A stretch of 64,000 nt of DNA from Artemia franciscana (taxonomy: Eukaryota; Arthropoda; Branchiopoda; Anostraca; Artemiidae). The notes beneath the pieces were generated by a model. That model did not search any database. It saw nothing but the letters and a program-made list of their open reading frames with translations, and was not told the DNA's origin. Positions 10,974-23,139 of this stretch are shown here, piece after piece. Where the stretch lies: the NCBI RefSeq assembly GCF_032884065.1, contig NC_088866.1, positions 52,150,068 through 52,214,067 of the forward strand, read 5' to 3'. Both the position numbers and the translations under genes were made by a program. Position 1 is the first letter of the stretch; every line of letters begins with the position of its first letter.

Positions 10974-11885
10974 GAGTAATCATATGATCAAAGGCTATTC
11001 CTCAGCGTTAAAAAAGCAACAGCAAAATAGTATAAAAAGAAGGGACTAAATTGACTTTGCAGCCAGTTGAACTTTATTCTTTTCAATCGTAGACATGGTG
11101 ACGGATGAAAACTCGGAACAATGTCTTATATAATCTAGTTGGTATCATAAAGCTACCCCTAACTTTTAAGGATCAAAATACTACAGATGACATTCTATTA
11201 ATTATTACGAAACTATCTCATTGTTTTACATTTTCGTTTGTGCTTGTTTCTTCTTTATCGGTTAAATGATGAAGTTGTCAGCCTATCGAAGTTTTTAAAA
11301 CGGTATATTTCAACAAGAATGCAATCAGTTATCACATGACCAAAGGCTATTCCTCAGCGTTGAAGAAACAACTACTACAAAATAATATCGAAAGAAAGGA
11401 TTAAATTGACTTTGCAGCCAGTTGAACTTTAACCTTTTTAATCGTAGACATAGTGACGGATGAAAGTTTAGAACAATATCTTATATAATCCAGTTGGTAT
11501 TATAAAGCTATCTTTATCTTTTCAGGATAAAAATACCTTAAATGACACTATTAATTATGAAGAAACTACTATGACATATTTTTATCCGCTCCGAGCTATG
11601 CTCAAAGAAGAACGCGATCAGTAATCACATGATCAAAGGCTATTCCTCAGCGTTGAAAAACAACAATAACAAAAGAATATCGAAAGAAGGGCCAATTGAC
11701 TTTGCAGCCAGTTGAACTTTATCCTTTTCAATCATAGACATCGTGACGGATCAAGACTTGGAACAATATATTATATAATCTAGTTGGTATTATAAAGCTA
11801 TCTGTAACTTTTCAGGATTAAAATACCATAGGTGACACTAATTATTACGAAACTACCTCATTGTTTCACGTTATCGTTTTTACCC
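10974..11885. repeat. Three tandem units of about 265-350 bp
   Basis: Units begin near 10,974, 11,324 and 11,616 with a motif like CACATGATCAAAGGCTATTC. Each contains TTGACTTTGCAGCCAGTTGA and later TATAATCTAGTTGGTAT. Units differ by small indels and point changes, so this is a short diverged tandem array. No coding potential is seen. Confidence 0.85.
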
Positions 11886-11954
11886 CTTGCGTAAACACTT
11901 AATTCTGTTAGACTTAAAGAAATCAAATACAATAGGCACCTATTTGCGCAAATT

Positions 11955-12720
11955 TCTAGCCCAAAGTGAACAGATTCTTACCTACAAGTCCCTCTCTCGT
12001 GATAGACATCAAGTTCACCGGAAACAAATAAATGGGTACACCAACTAGCAAAAGTGGCAAACCCTTTATTGCCGAAAATGCTTATGAGCTAATAGCTGTT
12101 TCTCGCCAACAGTGAACCGATTCTTACTTATAAGTCCCTCTCCCGTGATAGGCACCAAGTTCACCGGAAACAAATAAATGGGTACACCAAATAGCAAAAG
12201 TTGCAAACCCCTCATCGCTGAAGATGATTATAGCCCAACAGCCGATTATTACTTACAAGTCCCCTACATGTCTTACCACTGGAATCAAATTGGTTTAACC
12301 ATCAAATACACCAGAAACAAATAATAGGTACATCAACTAGCAAAAGTGGCAAACCCCTTATTACCGAAAATGCTTATGAGCTAACAGCTGTTTCTTACCA
12401 ACAGTGAACCAATTCTTACTTATAAGTCCCTCTCCCGTGATAGGCATCAAGTTCACCGGAAACAAATAAATTGGTACACCAACTAGCATAGTTGCAAACT
12501 CCTCATCACTGAAATTGACTGTAGCCTAACGGCATATTATTACTTACAAGTCCCCTATATGTCTTATCACCGGAACCAAATTGGTTTTACCATCAAATAC
12601 ACTGGAAACAAATAATAGATACACCAACTAGCAAAAGTTGCCAACCCCTCATTGCCGAAAGTGATTATTACCTTACAGCCGACTGTTGCTCACAAGTTCT
12701 CTATATGTCTCACAATTTGT
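11955..12720. repeat. Satellite-like array with two alternating monomer types
   Basis: Monomers of about 125-165 bp share ACTTACAAGTCCC, GGAAACAAATAA and ACACCAACTAGCAAAAG. One type carries CTCTCCCGTGATAGGCA; the other carries CCTACATGTCTTACCAC and an extra ATTGGTTTAACCATC segment. They alternate (12,119 first type, 12,245 second, 12,411 first, 12,535 second), giving a higher-order period of about 290 bp. Copy B retains only the last few bases (from 44,030). Confidence 0.85.
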
Positions 12721-12940
12721 ATCGGCCTAGATTTCGTTTCAGTGTGTACCTTACTACTGAAGTTGTCAACCCCTTGAAACTTTCAAACTGGTATACCTCA
12801 TGAAGAAATTTTTGTACCAAATAATGGATGTCATATACTTTGATCAGGTCATTAAGAGTTATCGATTGCCGTCAAAAAATTTTAATATCTGTCTTAGTTC
12901 AAAAGTTGATTTTTTTTTTCCGTAGGCCAACTTTCTAAAG

Positions 12941-13345
12941 TCACCACTTAGAAAGGAGTAAACGATAAGCTCCAATTTCTTTAGCAATGAGAGAACCTTT
13001 AAAGTTTATTAGGCACATCTGATACCATTTCTCTACCGTAATCCCAAGTCTGAAAAACCAAATGATAAACTCAGCTGAAATCACGAACAGAAATGGGTAG
13101 AAATAATAGATGGCAGCACTTTCGGACCCGTGGGAAAATGCCAAATTTTTGCTTCTGTAAATTTTTCTATTTATCACTCAAAGAAGATATATTGGCTGTG
13201 GGGCCGGGTAACTGCTGCATATAGTCAACCTTTATAGAGTTTAGTCTATCTTCATTTTGAAAGTGGTGCCTGCCTGCTAGAATGGAGCTTTCTACTCGAA
13301 AGCCGAAACATGGTTTGATGAAACGAAAGCTCGGCTGCACAACTT
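12941..13345 (-). pseudogene. Exon-like frames of unknown protein, truncated (copy A)
   Basis: The minus strand carries a frame ending LPGPTANISSLSDK at 13,167-13,345 and an overlapping one at 12,941-13,177. The N-terminal half present in copy B (44,736-44,887) is missing here and replaced at 13,358 by unrelated sequence. Five nucleotide differences from B over the shared 145 bases all change amino acids (I/T, R/Q, N/I, R/K, D/N). I recognise no family. It is probably not under protein-level constraint in at least one copy. Confidence 0.35.
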
Positions 13346-13399
13346 CAGATAGTCCTCTCAAACATTCAACAGTATAGGCTAGTTTGCCTGTCGGCATTC

Positions 13400-14878
13400 A
13401 AAAATGTTTTAAGACTCATCAAGTACCCCTCCCCACGGTAATCTTTAGTAAAAGGTGAAAGATTAATTCGATTTGAGGAGAGGCCAGAGATATGACAATT
13501 GCCAAGTTGACTTAGGTATATAAAAACAAATCCTAGTAAATCCTCATGGTTTTTTTTAACAAGGTTTAAAAGCAATAAAAAAATTCAATGTTCAATCAAT
13601 TAAATACGGGCCAAAAAATCATATGATGAGAAAACATATTCAATGAGCAGCAATTCATGGGCAACTTTAATGAAATGGTACGAAAACTACATCCACAGAA
13701 AATAACATAAATATTTAGGAAAGAGGCCCAAAAATTAATTATAAAGTAACTGAGAAGTTGATCAATTGTTGTAGCCAAAGGTCCCCCTACTTAAATATTC
13801 CAAGAAGCTTAGCGGTAGCGACGGAATTCTTAGTTTGATACGTTACCAATGCAATTGACTTGATGAAATTTGTTGTGAACAAGGGCATTTCACTTTTTAA
13901 GACTAGACTTTGTGACTTAATCTAAATTTCAGCAATTTAATTTGATTCCTAGTTCAATTTGAAAATTGGTATATGATAATTACAGAGTTTTTTCAAAAAC
14001 AAAATGGATCAGGCATTCAATCAGTTTCGGCAATTTAATTTAATTATGGCAATTGGTCATTGATACCATCATTTGCCTTAACGCAAGACTAAGAAAAACA
14101 AAATATGTTTATTAAGAGACGTTCAGGAGAAAATTCCAGAACCATTTTCTATAGAGTATACGCTAAACTCTCTCCGTAATATTTCAAATATTTCAGCTTA
14201 TTAATTAATAGGTTTAATAGGGCTCTAATCTTCAGCATTAATGGCATTTGATAGATGTAATTTTAATACTTGTCCTGTAAAGCAACGGCGAAAACCCTGT
14301 TCACTTTGATTTCCATGTGACAACAATAAGAAAAATTTGATACTGTAACATACCATTAATGGAAGAAGCAAATTTTTTTTAAATATACAGTTTTTTAATA
14401 TTATTCTTTGAATACAGAATAAATAATTTTATTACGGATTTGTTAAGATTTTGGCAAAAGAATCGCAGAATATACGATTTAAAGAAAACAAAATCTGGTT
14501 TGATAACTTATCGTTACTCCGTTATAATGTTATGCCTTGGTTTTCCGATTTGGTTACAAAGTAAAAATAAAATTTTGTTTGGCAATGGATTGGGAAAGTG
14601 GCGTTGAATATTTGAATATTTGAAACCAATTCCAATGAAAGCAATTGAAGCAAAAGTAGAAGAGTTAGAAGAAGAAATTCCAAGGTGCCAATCTCTAATC
14701 AAGGTAATCTTTTCAATTAGTAGGCTAGCATGTTTGGATCTTCTAAGGTAGTTTGAGCTATAGTAACAAAACAGCAAAAAAAAATTAATGGGGGAGAAAA
14801 TCAGGCTATCATCGATTTATTTTGAATGAAGATCTTCGAATATTAATAATATATGAGTGTTAAACTAGTTTTTAAAGA
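13400..14878. other. Duplicated DNA, no gene recognised (copy A)
   Basis: AT-rich, repeated at about 45,030-46,540. A short plus-strand stretch at 14,636-14,703 is Glu-rich (MKAIEAKVEELEEEIPRCQ) and runs into a possible splice donor AAGGTAATC. It is preceded by a TGA and I saw no acceptor, so I do not call an exon. Confidence 0.35.
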
Positions 14879-14879
14879 G

Positions 14880-15040
14880 ATAGCCGATTTGTTAGCGCGC
14901 TAGATTTGATGTTGCTGCTTGTTATTTGGACTAAATGGGGGGTCAGTGGCGTGACTCTGTAAGCTGAGCCAGAGTCGACCCAGCTCTAAATTGGTACCTG
15001 GAGAAATCTGGGGAAGGTAAACAAGAAGGGTGCGTGGAAG
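14880..15040 (+). mobile_element. tRNA-derived SINE-like element (copy A)
   Basis: It begins with TAGCCGATTTGTTAGCGCGC, an A-box-like sequence resembling the start of Leu/Ser tRNAs (TAGCCGAGTTGTTAG in copy B). It continues into a GC-richer body with GGTACCTGGAGAAATCTGGG and GAAGGTAAAC, typical of a SINE body. The B box is degenerate. Ends are approximate. Confidence 0.5.
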
Positions 15041-15929
15041 CAAAGGATGGCTAGACCCCAACCCTATTGAACGTCCTTGCTATAAGGCCATGAAACATTC
15101 GTTTTTAATATTTAGATGCAAATAAAAATCTGATCAAGCACAGTAATATAACTTGATATTATATTGTTCTAAAAACCTAAATTGTATCGTTCCTAAGAGC
15201 ACTTCACGGTACTTCAATCTCTCTTCTTATCCTATTTTGCAAATACAAAACCCCCATTATAAACGCTCCATGTGTTTCGTCAGGCGTCACTCTTTTGTTC
15301 AAATAGATTTAATAGCAAAGAAGCCATGTTAACGAAATCAAGAGACAGTAAAATGGATGGGAAACAAAGTGTATATATATATATTTGAACATTAGCGGGA
15401 GGGGGGTGGTAAAGTGAAGTGAAGAATTTTTAAAAATGACTTGAGGATATCTTTAGGATTTTTTAAAGTTGTTTTCGGAATTAAGAAAACGAAATTGAGC
15501 ATACATAACTGCTGACTAGTACCTATTGTTTAATGAAGCGAATTCATCTAAGGGGGATGTAAGGACAGTTATGTTGAGTCGTCTTCAGACTAGTGAATTT
15601 GAAATATTTTTACTTTGCACTGATTCAAACGACACGCTTTGTCAATTTTGCACCGCTAAAACTTGAAAAGCACGTTTTATTTTTTTTTTGTTTAGGATTT
15701 TACATTTTAATGTAGATAAAAGAAATTCAGATTTTAATGTGTCAAGGTCAGTGAAGTTTGACAAAAATCTGACGCACTATTGTACCGCACTCTACCTAAA
15801 TTTATAAAACCGTTTGTGGTAACTTACTTTAAGTATAATAGTGTCCAAAACTCAATTAAACAGGGTTTTGAGATTAATAGGCACATCGAAAGAATCGGCT
15901 TTTTATGCTAATTCGAAAATGGTACTTAT

Positions 15930-17405
15930 CTGTTATAGCAACATCACTCAAGAAGTGAAGGTAGGTTAATCCTAATGAAAAATACCAAAACAAGTGGAAA
16001 ATATGGTACCTCAGAAACAAATTTGGGCTTTAAATTTCCACATTACAGGGGATGGGGATTAAGTATAGCGGATCTCCATGCAAAATTTGTCAGCTACAAT
16101 TATTCTACATGTTATGAAATAATAATTGTTTTCCAACTTCATGCTGTCCAAATACTTTACCCCCCCTCCTAATGAACAAATATACACCCCAAATTATGTA
16201 AGTCTAATGTATTCTGTCACCTACCGCTTGTTTTTCACTCAGCGTAAGCTAATTGTCTCTTAATACAGGATGATGAAAAACCGGTTATTAGTTTGTTCTC
16301 GAATTTTATACAGTGTAATTTTGTTTTTGAGTGGGGTGTCTATAACAGAAAAGTATCTAAAAGTGTTGCCCATCAAAAGATACGAAGCTGAGAAAAATTG
16401 CCCAATTTTAGAAAAGGGGGGTAAACACCCTAAAAACTCAAGAAATCTTAATGAAAATTGCACCATCAGATTCAGCGTATCAGAGAACCCTAATGTTAGA
16501 AGTTTCAAGCTCTCATTAGCAAAAATGTGGATTTTTTTTTTGACATAATAATGAATGCATGCTCATTTTATTTATTTTTTTTTCTTCATTTTTTTTCCCG
16601 GGGTGATGGTATCGAATCGATAATCCTAGGTAATTATGAGTGGGTCCAATCGAACGGAAACCTAACATTATAGAGCCCCTTTTTAGTAACAAGACAGACT
16701 GAAGGACAACCCCCCCCCCCTACCGCCCTTCTTCTTCTCCAAAAGTCGTCCGATCAAAGTTTTTTTAACAGATATTTTGTTCAGTATAGATCCAACGACT
16801 ATACCTTTACGGATGAAATCCTCTCCCCACAGTCCTTGGGAAAAGACCAGGAATTATGATATTAACTCATTGTTTACGTATAGTATTTGTTATTGGGAAG
16901 TATACATAGTTGTACACAAAATTCTTTTATTTATCTTATATTTCTCTATATTGACTCAATTTCCCATGTGGAGATATTCCAGGAGAACGATCCACGGAAA
17001 TTTAAGCGGAGCTGGAATTGTCTGAAGGATTTTTCTGCGGGAGAAATTCTCCGTGGGCAAATTTCCAAAGGAGTAATTTCTAACCAGGGGGAAAGGGGTT
17101 TCTGAGAAAAATTTTCCAAAGAATGAGGATTTCCAGGATAATTTAAAACATGACTATAAGTTCAGCATATTTTTGAATGAAAGTATGCTTGGCAGAATTT
17201 TTCTGGCGGAATCATCTGCAATGAATTGTGCGGGGAGAATTTTTAGCAGGGATGAAACTGTCTGGAAGGAATTTTCCGAGGGGGATATTTTACGTGGGAC
17301 GCAATTTATAAGAAAGATTTTCCCATGAGGTAAGGTATTTTCTTACTTGTGCCAGATTTCCCTTCAATATCTGGAAAATGATCAGAAATACTAGGCAGTG
17401 CAATA
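15930..17405 (+). repeat. Old diverged R1-superfamily repeat (copy A)
   Basis: Landmarks in R1 order are CCATCAAAAGATACGAAGC, GATTCAGCGTATCAGAGAA, a CCCGGGGTGATGGTATCGA segment, CCCCACAGTCC and then GTATAGTATTTGTTATTGGG. Matches to the younger copies are patchy, so this is an older relative. It ends in an imperfect palindrome near 17,390-17,407 (GCAGTGCAATAGCGCTGC). There is no coding capacity. Confidence 0.75.
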
Positions 17406-17748
17406 GCGCTGCTTAAGTAAAAAAAAAATGTAGGTATAATGTATTACTCATTGTTATGGTTGTTTTTTTATTGTAGAAGGAGTTATCGTAAAAACTATGA
17501 AAGGGCTCATTAGCTTGCAAATTGAAAGGTTTAGTGCCCTTTTTGATAGTCAAAAGTAATTCAAGGGCAACCAGTTCCCCCTCCCTCTCCTGCAGCGCCG
17601 ATCATTTCCTTAATCACATCCAATTAAAATCTTGAGATAGCTATAATGTTCGGGATAGTTGAAAGGTCCAGTAACTATATCTTTGAGGATGACATTCATC
17701 CCCAAAGCCTTCATAGTAAGGGCTATTAGTTACACTAGCTGTCCGTTA

Positions 17749-19280
17749 TCAAACAGTTCGTAGTAACGAACTGTAGTAAGGAGCGACCCGGCTCAATAGT
17801 AACCAAAAGTCTAAAAAATGGAATTTTGGTACCAATAGCAACACTAAAAGAATCGCATTTTGATGCTGATTTTAAATATATAAGTTTCATCAAGTTTAGT
17901 CTTACCCATCAAAAGTTACGAGCCTGAGAAAATTTGCGTTATTTTAGAAAATAGGGGGAAACCCCCCCCCTAAAAGTCATAGAATCTTAACGAAAATCAC
18001 ACCATCAGATTCAGCGTATCAGAGACCCCCACTGTAGAAGTTTCAAGCTCCTATCTACAAAAATGTGGAATTTTATATTGTTTGCCAGAAGGCAGATCAC
18101 GGATGCGTGTTTATTTGTTTTTTTTTCCCAGGGGTGATCGTATCGACCCAGTTGTCCTAGAATGTTGCGAGAGGGCTCATTCTAACGGAAATGAAAAGTT
18201 CTAGTGCCATTTTTGAGTGACCAAAACAATTGGAGGGCACCTAGGCCCCCTCCCACGCTAATTATTTTCCCAAGTCAACGGATCAAAATTCTGAGATAGC
18301 CATTCTATTCAGCGTAGTCGAAAAACATAATAACTATGTCTATGGGGACGACTTACTCCCCCACAGTCCCCGTGGGAGGGGTTACAAGTTCAAAACTTTG
18401 ACCAGTGCTTACATATAGTAATGGTTATTGGGAAGTGTACAGACGTTTTCAGGAGGATTTTTGGTTGGAGGCAGGGGTTGAGAAGAGGAGGATATGCTGG
18501 GGAAATTTCCATCGAGGAATTTGTCATGGGGGAAGAAAATTTCCATGAAGGGAGCGCAGGATTTACTAGCATTACTTAAAAAAAAAATGAAAAAGTTTTT
18601 TTTTCAGCTGGAAGTAAGCAGCAGCATTAAAACTTAAAACGAACCGAAATTATTACCCATATGAGGGGCGAACCCCCTCATATATGTAATAAAAACATAA
18701 GAATACAAAAGTTCTTTACGTAAGCTAATTTATAAGTTACGTAATCTTTTACTTATAAAAAGATTCGTAAAAAATTAAAAGCTTTAGTTGCCTTTTTAAT
18801 TAACCGAAAATCGGAGGGCAACTAGGCTTCCTCCCCCGCTCTTTTTTTCTCAAAATCATTCGATCAAAATTATGAGAAATACATTTAGCCAAAAAAAAAT
18901 AAATATACAAATTTCGTTTTAATTATTCCTCTGCGGAGAGCCAAAATCAAAACATGCATTGATTCAAAAACGTTCAGAAATTAAATAAAAAAAACAAGTT
19001 TTTTAAATGAAAGTAAGGAGCGACATTAAAACTTAATAACGAACAGAAATTACTCGGTATATGAAAGGGGATTTTACTTCTCAACGCCCCACTCTTTACG
19101 CTAAAGTTTTTTACTGTTTTAAAATGTAGAGTTAAGGGAAAGAGTCAAACTTTAGCGTAAAGAGCGGGGCATTGAGAAGGAAAAGCCCCTTTCATATACG
19201 GAGTAATTTCTGTTCGTTTCAAGTTTTAATGTCGCTCCTTACTTTCATTTAAAAAACTTGTTTTTTTATTTAATTAACAT
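17749..19280 (+). repeat. R1 copy a (hairpin-headed composite repeat)
   Basis: It begins TCAAA followed by the R1 head hairpin (here CAGTTCGTAGTAACGAACTG), then GTAAGGAGCGACCCGGCTCA. In order it carries the TAGGGGG/CCCCCTA mini-hairpin near 17,952, GATTCAGCGTATCAGAG, a C-tract module (GCCATTTTTGAGTGACC...CCCCCTCCCACG), the CCCCCACAGTCCCCGTGGGA hairpin near 18,358, and a second C-tract module. It ends in foldback FB1. It sits inside a ~2-kb block absent from copy B. Confidence 0.85.
18991..19267. repeat. Foldback palindrome FB1
   Basis: Two inverted arms of about 115 bp flank a loop of roughly 45 bp. Arm 1 runs from AAACAAGTTTTTTAAATGAA to CTTTACGCTAAAGTTT; arm 2 is its reverse complement ending TTTAAAAAACTTG. 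Both arms share TTCTCAA where most other copies read CCTCAA. Mismatches between arms are few. Confidence 0.9.
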
Positions 19281-20170
19281 ATAAGATTGAATGAAATAGG
19301 CAGTTTTATAGACTTCAGAGTGTGCTCATTGGCTTGAATATAAGGAGTTATAACGTACCCTTTAAGAATTAGAAGTAACTGAAGGGCAATGACCTCCCCC
19401 TTGCGTTCCCTTTTCCCCAAATGTATCCTATAGAATTTTGTCGGCAGCCATTCTGTTCAATTAATTTTAAAATACTTTGTAAACAAAAAAAGTTTTCAGA
19501 GAAAAGAAAAGAGCTTCATAAGCCAAAAATGAGCAGACATAAAAGTAAAATAATGTATCTAGCGTAAAACGCAGCATAAAAAGCATATACCAAACACACC
19601 TCAAAACAAAAATTTCTAACTCGACCCATAGTCGTCCGTCCCATAATAATAAAAATAATAATGTTAATGATAAATGTAAATCAAATGACTAATACATATA
19701 GGTCATCAAGACATTGAAATCTTTTTTAAGATTCTTTTGAAAGTACCAGACATGTGATGCATCCTAAATGAACAGTTTTCATTGAAAAGATACCGAGAAA
19801 TAGGACGTATGTATTCTTTGGTATACTAAGAGAACCCCTTGACAACCGGTTATCAGTTAACTGAGGGCAAGCCTGAGAAATACGGAAAAAAAATGAAAAA
19901 ACTTGATTTGTTAACTTTTTGGGAAGCCAAAGGGATAACTTTTTGGGATAACTATTGGGGTCACTCCGTTCCTACTTCAATAGCAAGGGTACTGTCATCA
20001 GCGAAAGCAACGAGTGCTTCCTGAGCCAATGAGCATTGAAAGATTCAGGATGAATCGTTTGCTAAATTTTCGGTCCAGTTATTATTAATAATTTTATAAT
20101 TCCTTTATTTATCAGAGGCAACGCTATAGCGTTGGCTATAGCAAAGGCCAAATTTGACTTGCCTTGACTT

Positions 20171-21640
20171 TCAAACAGTTCGTGGTAACGGCTCAATAGT
20201 AACCAAAACTCTAAAAGACGGAATTGTGATACCAATAGTTACATCAAAAGAATTGTATTTTAATGTTGATTTTAAATATATAAGTTTCATCAAGTTTAGT
20301 TTTACCCATTAAAGGTTATGAACCTGAGAAAATTTGCCGTATCTTATTTTATCGAATCTTAATTTATCGAATTTATCTAATCTTAATGAAAATAACACCA
20401 TCAGATTCAGCGTATCAGAGAACCCTACTATAGAAGTTTAAAGCTCCTATCTACAAAAATGTGGAATTTTATATATTTTGCCAGAAGACAGATCACGTTT
20501 ATTTTATTTTTTTTCTTCCCAGGGGTGATTGTATCGACCGAGTGGTCCTATAGTGTCTCGAGAGGGCTCATTTGAACGGAAATTAAAAATTCTAGTGCCC
20601 TTTTTAGTGACCAAAAAAATTGGTGGGTGCCTAGGCCCCCTCCCACGCATATTTTTCCCCAGAGTCACCGGATCAAAATTTTGAGATAGCCATTCTGTTC
20701 AACTTAGTCAAAAACCTAATTTGGCTTTGGAGACAACTTACTCCCCCACATTCCCAGTGGGAGGGGCTGCAAGTTACAAACTTTGACTATTGTTTACATA
20801 TAGTAATGGTTATTATGAATTGTACAGACGTTTTCAGTGGGAAATTTTTCGCGTTGGGGTGGAGGTTGGTAGGGGGAAGGAGGATACGTGGAAGGATCTT
20901 TCCATGGGGGAATTTATCATGAGGGAAGAGAATTTCCATGAAGGGGGTGTTTTATTTGCAGAATTTTCTAGCATTATTTAAAAAACAATGTAAAAATAAA
21001 TACATTTTTTCAACTGGAAGTAATCAACAGCCTTAAAACTTAAAGCGAACATAAAATATTACCCAAATAAGGGGGTTCGTCTCCTCCACAATACCCTGCT
21101 CTTTACGCTAAAGTATTTTTAGTATTTTCAACTATCTATTCTACGGCCTTTGTGATTCGGGGGTCATTCTTAAAGATTTGGGACAAAATTCAAGCTTTAG
21201 TGTGAAGAGTGAGGAATTGACGAAATCTAAAGTTCGTTTTATTTATTCATATGCGGTGAGCCAAAATCAAAACATGTATTAGTTCAAAAACGTTCAGAAA
21301 TTAAATAAAAAAACAAGTTTTTTTAAATGCAAGTAAGGAGCGATATTAAAACTTAATACGAACAGAAATTATTCCGTATATGAAAGGGGTGGTTCCCTCC
21401 TCAACGCCTCACTCTTTAGGGTGGTTCCCTCCTCAACGCCTCACTCTTTACGCTAAAGTGGTTTTATTGTTTTAAAAAGTAGAGTTGTAACGAATAGTCC
21501 ATCTTTAGCGTGAAGAGTGAAGCGTTGCGGAGGGGACAACCCCTTTCATATACGAAATAATTTATGTTCGATTTAGGTTTTAATGTCGCTCCGTAATTGC
21601 AGTTAAAAAAAAAACCGTTTTTTTTCATTTAATATTAAAC
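20171..21640 (+). repeat. R1 copy b
   Basis: The head hairpin is interrupted: CAGTTCGTGGTAAC is joined directly to GGCTCAATAG, a small internal deletion. The remainder follows the R1 order and ends in foldback FB2 (about 21,309-21,620). From 20,230 it closely matches the repeat at 55,388 onward, which shares the unusual tract TTACCCATTAAAGGTTA. It is therefore part of a second duplicated block. Confidence 0.85.
21309..21620. repeat. Foldback palindrome FB2 with a 33-bp arm duplication
   Basis: Inverted arms are as in FB1, but arm 1 contains a tandem 33-bp duplication around GGGTGGTTCCCTCCTCAACG (about 21,386-21,450). Arm 2 lacks the duplication, so the arms no longer pair over it. Confidence 0.85.
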
Positions 21641-21699
21641 AAAAAAACAACATACGTAAATCTTATACAAAGGAGACAGGGATGCGACTTATTTTGTCT

Positions 21700-21805
21700 C
21701 CTTTTTAAATAGAGAGAGAGAAAAAAAAGGGAATTCAACCTCACTAACTCACGTGGAGCATATGGAGAAAGAGAAAGAGAGAGAGAAAGAAAGAGAGAGA
21801 GAAGT
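21700..21805. repeat. GA-rich simple repeat
   Basis: Two GA-rich runs at 21,707-21,728 and 21,766-21,803. The paralogous block has one longer run at 56,489-56,540. Confidence 0.9.
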
Positions 21806-21844
21806 GAAAAAAATACGGCTCCAATGTTTATATATTATTTTTCT

Positions 21845-22740
21845 CTAGAGGTATTTCATTTTGAAGGGACTGCTTTATAAGCTTCAGAATGGACTCATTG
21901 GATTGGAAATTAGAAGTTCTACTGCCCTTTCTATGGGTCAAAAGTGATCTGAGGGCAACTACCCCTCACGCCTTTTCCCCCCAAATACATTCAATAAAAT
22001 TTTTAAATAGCAATTTTATTGAAAATAGTTCAAAGATCAAACATAAAAAAAATCAGAGTCGACACAACCCCCAAGGCCCTAGGACAGGCACAGTAAGTTA
22101 TGCCTTGGGGCTTAAATGGTTCTAATAGAAGGGATACTCAATTTAATTTCAGAGAGGGCTCATTTGATTGAAGATTAAAATTTTTAGTTCACTTTTAAAG
22201 ACAACAAGTTCCCCCTCATCCCACACCCTTTTTACCCCAAACGCATCTGATAAAATTTCGACATATCAGTTTTATTAAAAATAGTTCAAACGTCAGATAA
22301 TAAAAGCTTTGGGGCCGACACTAGCCCCCAGAACCCTCGGGCAAGTGTTTTAAGTTGTGTCCTTGGGACATATGTGGTTTTTATGACAGGGACGTCCTAT
22401 AAACTTTGGAGATGGTTTATTTGATTGTAAATTGAAAGTTATAGATGCATTTTTATGATTCAAAGCGATCGGAGTGCATCTATCCCCCCTTCCCTTCCCC
22501 TACCCACAAACACGCTCTTTTCCCAAAACACATCCGATCAAAATTTTGAGATTCCCAGCATGTTTAAAATAGTCCATTTATCCGATAGCAAAAATTTTGG
22601 AGTCAATAAACCCCCCAAGAGGCCGAGGAAACGGCTGTACCTTATGCAGTTCTTACGGAAGAAGTGGTCGTCTAAACCTAGGAGGGGACTTAAATGATTA
22701 GGGTTGAACCTGAAGACTGATGAAAATATTGTCAAGAAAT
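21845..22740 (+). repeat. C-tract module array (paralogous to 56,590-57,517)
   Basis: Three to four diverged modules follow one scheme: a CTCATTGGATTGGAAATTAG type start, a CCCTTT segment, GAGGGCAAC, a C-run, CCAAA with CAT, TGATAAAATTT and then CATTTTATT. The same scheme occurs twice inside each R1 copy, which suggests the R1 superfamily was built by repeated duplication of one ancestral module. Confidence 0.7.
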
Positions 22741-23139
22741 ATGCTTCTTTTTGGTAGAAAGCCAAAAATGTGTCCCTTTTGCCATGTTCTTATGACTAGC
22801 ATTTCTATGGTATACTTCCACTCAAATGAAACAGAAAAATCGAATTTCTCTTCGAATGAACCCCTAGGTGTGGCATTAAAGCTGAACAAGTAATAAATAA
22901 AATATCATGTTTTATAAAAAGAAAGCAAAGAGCAATATTAAAATAAAGAAACGTATATAGTGTTCGGGGAATGGGCTTAGGGTAAAAGTCTAGAATAATA
23001 GAAACATAATTCAGCGGAGCAAGATTAAAATACTGGAAGCCACAGCAATGAGGTATGGGCACTCCAAAAGACGGAGAATGATTTTGTGGATTTTTCAGAG
23101 ATCACCCCCACATTATTTTCCGTACCCGACTGACTGACC
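22741..23139. other. AT-rich spacer, no gene recognised
   Basis: Overlapping short minus-strand frames without domains. Nothing assigned. Confidence 0.4.

Larger units (their letters stand above)
1..19882. repeat. Segmental duplication, copy A
   Basis: This block is collinear with 37,658-49,572 (copy B) in the same orientation. The match starts at base 1, so the duplication may extend left of the window. It ends near 19,880, where both copies read GCCTGAGAAATACGGAAAAA and then diverge. Ten differences over 276 bases (923-1198) and five over about 145 bases (13,196-13,345) give roughly 3.5% divergence. Relative to B, this copy has an extra block at 6,394-12,649 and another at about 17,409-19,395. 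It lacks 125 bp near 4,961 and 286 bp near 13,358. Confidence 0.93.

Noticed and set aside
15975-16172. 65-codon frame with its paralogue at 47,613-47,846
   Set aside because: It lies inside an old repeat, parts of which recur near 52.2 kb in non-coding form; the frame is incidental.
22710-22750. Hammerhead ribozyme core (CTGATGA followed by GAAA)
   Set aside because: The segment between the two motifs cannot form stem II, and the paralogue at 57,510 runs into the gap.
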